Assembly: GCF_004027225.2 (NCBI RefSeq)
Contig: NC_044301.2
Location: 27,662,300 to 27,726,299 of the forward strand
Direction of reading: 5' to 3'
DNA length: 64,000 bases
From: Strigops habroptila
Taxonomy: Eukaryota; Chordata; Aves; Psittaciformes; Psittacidae
How positions within the stretch are numbered: position 1 is the first letter of the stretch; every line of letters starts with the position of its first letter. Positions 41,935 to 64,000 of this stretch are shown here, piece after piece. Under the pieces are notes generated by a model. It was not told the origin of the DNA. It was given only the letters and a program-made list of their open reading frames with translations, and searched no databases. The position numbers were made by a program, and so were the translations under genes.

Positions 41935-42411
41935 TGTGACAAAATCACTTCCCTTAGGTGAACCTTGCTCATTATAATCTCATTGTAATAGTAACGCACA
42001 CCTCCATGCCAAAGTTACCCACCTCCAAGGTACAACCACTCCTCGCTGAGCATGAGCTCTATTTTTTATTGGCTATATCCTTAAGAGAAAAGCGAGAGAA
42101 TTTTACACCAATCAATAATAAAAGAATGCATGGCTAGTCACTCAATCTCCACCCGAAAGTAAAGTATAAAAGTGAATGAGAGAGGGGAGGAGATAGGGAA
42201 GACTCCATTGTAACTTCTGGGATCGGTCGACAAGCTGACCCTGTCTTCTCCCCCATAGGGACACCTATTGGGTAAGAACTTTATCTTATGCACACTCAAC
42301 TAACTCACTCTAGCTGTTATTAGTGATTATAGTCTGGTTGTGTATCACTTCAAGCTTGGTTTTGCAGACAGTATCTTATCACTGGCAATCTCTGAACCTT
42401 ATCCTGTCACA
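41935..42411 (+). mobile_element. Possible LTR of another family
   Basis: 477 bp with 7-bp inverted ends TGTGACA/TGTCACA and a TATA-like AGTATAAAAG near 42164. No target duplication is seen, and ATTAAA lies just outside at about 42429, so the right end may be misplaced. Confidence 0.45.
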
Positions 42412-45400
42412 AACTTGTGTTTTGTATAATTAAAGACTTCAGCTGAAGTTTGTTCTGTGTAAGTCTCCAGAGACTTGAATGATCAAAATAAGGGATTTGA
42501 CTCAATGACACTATTGGTGAAGGTCCCTGAAAAGATTAGACAAATCACCCTTCTGTTCGATGAGCTGTCTAGTAACAGGATGCAGACATACTAGTTGGGC
42601 AGAAGGGTCTTGTCTTTCATGGGAAACTGGCAGGCTGGTCAAATATAAAGGGTTCAAAGAAACCCCCTTGTAATATGACAATATTGGTGTGCAGGACAAA
42701 TTTGGACAAGAAGTTGCAAGCATTACACAATCCTTAGACATAAACTGTTGACCAAGTCTGAGACTGGGGTTGGATCCAGCTGCATGCAGCCCCACTAAAA
42801 TCCAGTACATGTTAATAGACATCTTCAATCCTGTGACCTTGCAGATGTCTGCAAATACAGCAGCTGATGTAACTTAATATACATATTCAGTGTAGTTTGT
42901 AACATGCTGAAATTCCCATAAATCTTTACTATCATCTGTTGCATCGTCACGAGGCAAGGGTTGGACATAACAATTCATGGTTTGTGTTCCTTCCCCACTT
43001 ACCCTTGCAAAAAGTATACTTTCAAGGGGACAAGCACTTTAAAAGATGGGAAAATGTTTGTTTATGAACACTTTTTATATTTTATCCCTAGTTGGAACGG
43101 CAGAGCAAGAGAATACTTGAGGGTATCATACTTCCCAATTCTGTAAAGGTATCAGCTATGTTATTATTTTTCCAAATTATATCCTTCATTAAAAATCAGA
43201 AATAGAAGGCTGGATGATTTTTCAGTAAAAATCTGTATTTTAATCAAATTGAAGGTGTCTCAGTGTAATAAATTTACTTTTAGTGCAAATCCATCCTATG
43301 GAACTACAAATTTAGATTGTAGTCTAGTTTTGCTGCACTTATGTTACTTATACCTACTTATGTAAAAACTTAATTACTTCTAGACAAACCTGAAAGAAAA
43401 CTAGCTCGAACTAATTTGACAGAACACTAAAGCATTATTATTAAAAGTGACTTTCACAGAGACTTTTGAAAGCTTGCAGCATGAAACTTTGTACAGATAT
43501 ACAAAGAACATGACAGAATACGGGTTTTCTATAGAACATGAATTTGTTAATGCCACTCAGTATCTTCTATACTTAATACTAGGAAGCCAGTGTTACTTTT
43601 TATATTAAAAAAACCCCAAAACCAAAGAAAAAATCCACCAGCACCCCCCCCCAAAAAAAAAACCAAACAAAAAAACCAACCAAACTAAATAACCCATCCT
43701 CCAGAATTTCATCTGTACTCCAAAAACTGCTGACTGATCATCCAAAGCACTGATTGCACATATTAGCAGTCACAAATCTTACAGGGCAAAGGCTCCAAAA
43801 AAGCAGAAATGTTGGCAGCCAGCTGGTGAGCGGGAACTCCATGCAGAGTGGAGTGAGCTGCACAGTTCAGAATATCAAAATGTTTTAGAAAAGCCGAAGA
43901 AGAGCAAGAATTATCATTGTATATATTTGCAGCACATTTCAACTCTCATAGTCACCCAAATAATCCACTGAGTGGGAACATACCCCCATACACTCTTCCA
44001 TCCCACCAGGGCAATATATCATGTCTTACGACTCATTGTATAGACCACACATCTTCAATCGCAGGCAGCATTTAGTCCCTCTGATGCACCAAGTCTTCTT
44101 CCACCAGCAAAGGAGCTGTTGTAATTGTGAACACTACCATTCCTCAGAAGATTTTTGAGGAACAAAAGTTTTCTTTCTTGGTCTTGGTGGTCATATTGCT
44201 TATCATCATAATGCACCAAAGTTGCAATCTGGGCATTTAAGATCTATGAACTATCCATACATAATTCAATTCCAGTAACAGACACCATAATGGAGACAGA
44301 ATCAACTTTCAAAAAACTAATTTTAATCAAACCAAGAAATTGTTGATCATTAACAAGTTTATAAAATGGTGATTTAAATAAATTGATATCAGTGTATCAA
44401 ATCTTTCAACTTCATGAGCATGTTTACATGGGTGATGAAGTACAACCTTTTTACCTATAATAATAAATAAGATGGAGAGCATGAAATAGTTTTTCTAAAC
44501 AAAAATACCTACAAACATACCTCTAGCATGTTCTCTAATGAAGGGAACAAGAGACACTGGACAACTTTTGCACCAAAACATAAAAACTGCTTTAAAAAAA
44601 ACCAAGGATACAGAACAATCAGCTAAAGTAAAGACACTATACTGTAACCAAAGTTGGTATTTAATAATATAATGAATGGTTTGGTAGTTAGATCTCCAGT
44701 TTGGTTATTTTAAAGCATTAAGACAAGGCAAGATAGAAGGCTGCTTTTGTTCGAGCAATTCTAGAGAAAATAAAATATATTAAAAAAGACAAACGGAAAA
44801 GTAGAACAGTTATACCTACACAACTTTGTTCTGCACAAAGTCAAAATACCTATGCAGAATATATATATTTGTGCACAAAGGTTAGCTTATTATTAGCTCA
44901 CTGCAAAGGCTTAATGTATCATGTCAATCATTTTGCCTTTTGTGTCAAAAAGGATATTTCTCTAAGTTTCCTAGGTTAAGTGGCACAAAACCTGATTCTG
45001 GCATACTGTAGCAGCTAGGGATTGCTGCTCTGGCTGTGTATTTTTTGTTGTCCCTCTTTACTATAGTGCCTGTTACAAGGATATGTGTATACATATATAT
45101 GTATACATGGGTTGTGTATATATATATTTATATAAAATTTCCCCCAGTAGGTACCAGTCCAACCATGCAAACCAAAAGGTGGCTCTGCATAGATGCCCAG
45201 CATATAGTTCGCCACCTGAGAAGCAAGGCGCACTTTAATCCTTCAGATAGGTTTTCTTTTTTGTTTAAAATCAAGGTACTGCAGGTTCAAGTATTTTGCA
45301 TTACATAGATTTTTTTGTTTTTATAAATTAATGTTATATTTTTTCAATATTCAGACATATACTAGAATATATATACAGTACAATAAATGCTCTCATTCTT

Positions 45401-45962
45401 TTTTAATTTTTTTTGATAAATCCCTGAGAATGTATGTTGACAGTCGCTAAGTTTCCACATGCACAAGCATTGTGTGCCATGCTTCTGGATGAACAGAACT
45501 GCAAAGCCATGTGGTCAGCCTCTTAACTGTATTTCATTTGTTGGTTTGTTTAAATATGCTGAAATGTAAGGATGAGTTACAAAGGAGTAAAGCTGAATCC
45601 ATTCGAGGTACTTATCACAAGATGGAGGTGTTTGGTTTGTTTTTTAAAGCCATTGCAATATATGTTGGGTTTTTTTTGAGGCTCTGAACATGTAGAAAAA
45701 GAATAGGAGAGTGATGTGGGCTTTTGCCACTTGACAACATATACTCAGTGTAAACCAAAACTTTTTTAACCTCTCTCTCACACAAAACAGAAAAAAGGGA
45801 AAAAAATAAACTTTCACAACATGACAGTTCATTTTGCAAACTAAATATAATGATAGACATATAATACCAGTGTGGCTCTGTTCCTTTAAGTTCAAAAGGA
45901 TACAAAGGCAGGCTCAAAGCTCAAGTAAAAACAAATCCCCCCTTCCCCCCTCCACATTTTCA
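42412..45962 (-). other. ZSWIM6 3' UTR and downstream DNA
   Basis: The A/T-rich sequence downstream of the ZSWIM6 stop (45963-45965) probably holds the 3' UTR for at least part of this interval. Several weak poly(A) candidates exist, but I cannot fix the transcript end. The block near 42735-42785 resembles 36855-36905. A-rich runs near 43605-43690 and a TA repeat at 45090-45140 are simple repeats. No open frame is supported. Confidence 0.5.
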
Positions 45963-63529
<17,567 letters not shown>

Positions 63530-64000
63530 TGTATTTGGTTTGCATGGCAAGGTTTTAGTAGCAGGGAGGCTACAGGGGTGGCTTCTATGAGAAGCTTCCC
63601 CAGTATCCAAAAGACCCAATGATAGATCAGCCACTATCCAAAGCTGAGCCCATCAGCTATGGTGGTAGCACCTCTGTGATAACATATTTTAGAAGGTGAA
63701 AAAGTTATTGTGCAGAAATTACAGCTGGAAGAGAGGAGGGAGAATATATAAGAGAAACAACCCTGCCGACACCAAGGTCAGTGAAAGGGGAGGAGGTGCT
63801 TCAGCAGAGATTCCCCTGCAGTCCCTAGTGAAGACCATGGTGAAGCAGGCTGTCCACCTGCAGTCCATGGAGGTTAATGGTAGACCAGATATCCACCTGC
63901 AGCCTGTGGAAGACACTACACCAGAGCAGGTTGATACACCTGGAGGCTGTGACCCTGTCAGAATCTTATGCTGGAGCAGGCTCCTGGCAGGACCTGCGGC
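63530..64000 (+). mobile_element. Long second-family LTR, start only
   Basis: It starts TGTATTTGG and follows the 49.6-kb LTR (GGCAAGGTTTTAGTAG, then CACCAAGGTCAGTGAA, then CCTGCAGCCTGTGGA words) to the window edge, where it is cut off. Same orientation as the 49.6-kb copy, antisense to ZSWIM6. Confidence 0.85.

Overview
The window is a repeat-dense stretch of bird nuclear DNA, most likely from a passerine. Three things point there: chicken-repeat-1 (CR1) LINEs ending in the avian ATTCTATG-type octamers, env-less avian endogenous retroviruses (ERVs), and a spliced vertebrate gene. There are no bacterial genes, operons or CRISPR arrays. The long open frames at the left end are microsatellite artefacts.

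Layout. (1) 1-3974 is a 4-kb one-strand polypyrimidine satellite (CCTT/CTTT/CTTCCTGC) holding a near-perfect 540-bp higher-order tandem repeat. (2) 4.1-24.5 kb is a nest of CR1 pieces and copies of one ERV family: no env, LTRs running TGTCCTGG to ACGACA, a tRNA-Lys1,2-type primer site, 5-bp target duplications. I call the copies P0 (4.5-6.1 kb, +), M1 (7.5-10.2 kb, -), M2 (10.8-15.5 kb, -) and P (15.7-23.0 kb, +). M2 and P stand head to head and form an imperfect inverted repeat of about 12 kb. All are broken by stops, frameshifts, deletions or insertions. (3) 24.5-26.6 kb is apparently plain DNA. (4) 26.64-30.49 kb is a young CR1 on the minus strand with an uninterrupted 968-codon ORF2 and a 5'-truncated ORF1. 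(5) 30.5-33.1 kb is plain DNA. (6) 33.1-42.4 kb is a second nest: two more plus-strand pol/gag copies (P2, P3) and several unrelated LTRs. (7) 45.96-62.80 kb, minus strand, carries the six 3'-terminal coding exons of ZSWIM6 (paralogue ZSWIM5 not fully excluded). Their splice phases join cleanly and encode about the last 553 residues. Introns hold a CR1 with a 482-codon open RT frame, a 1.1-kb LTR and a 30-bp LTR-end palindrome. The 5' exons with the SWIM zinc finger lie beyond 64000.

The only host gene supported is ZSWIM6. Dense ERVs next to it, plus my recollection that ZSWIM6 has Z and W copies in birds, suggest a sex-chromosome origin, possibly W; this is inference. The most unusual signals are a 5S-rRNA-derived segment inside an ERV leader, a hydrophobic reading frame shared by three ERV copies between primer site and gag, an amber codon kept in frame between gag and pro, LTR-derived foldback insertions, and solo LTRs with 4-, 5- and 6-bp target duplications showing three integrase specificities in one locus.
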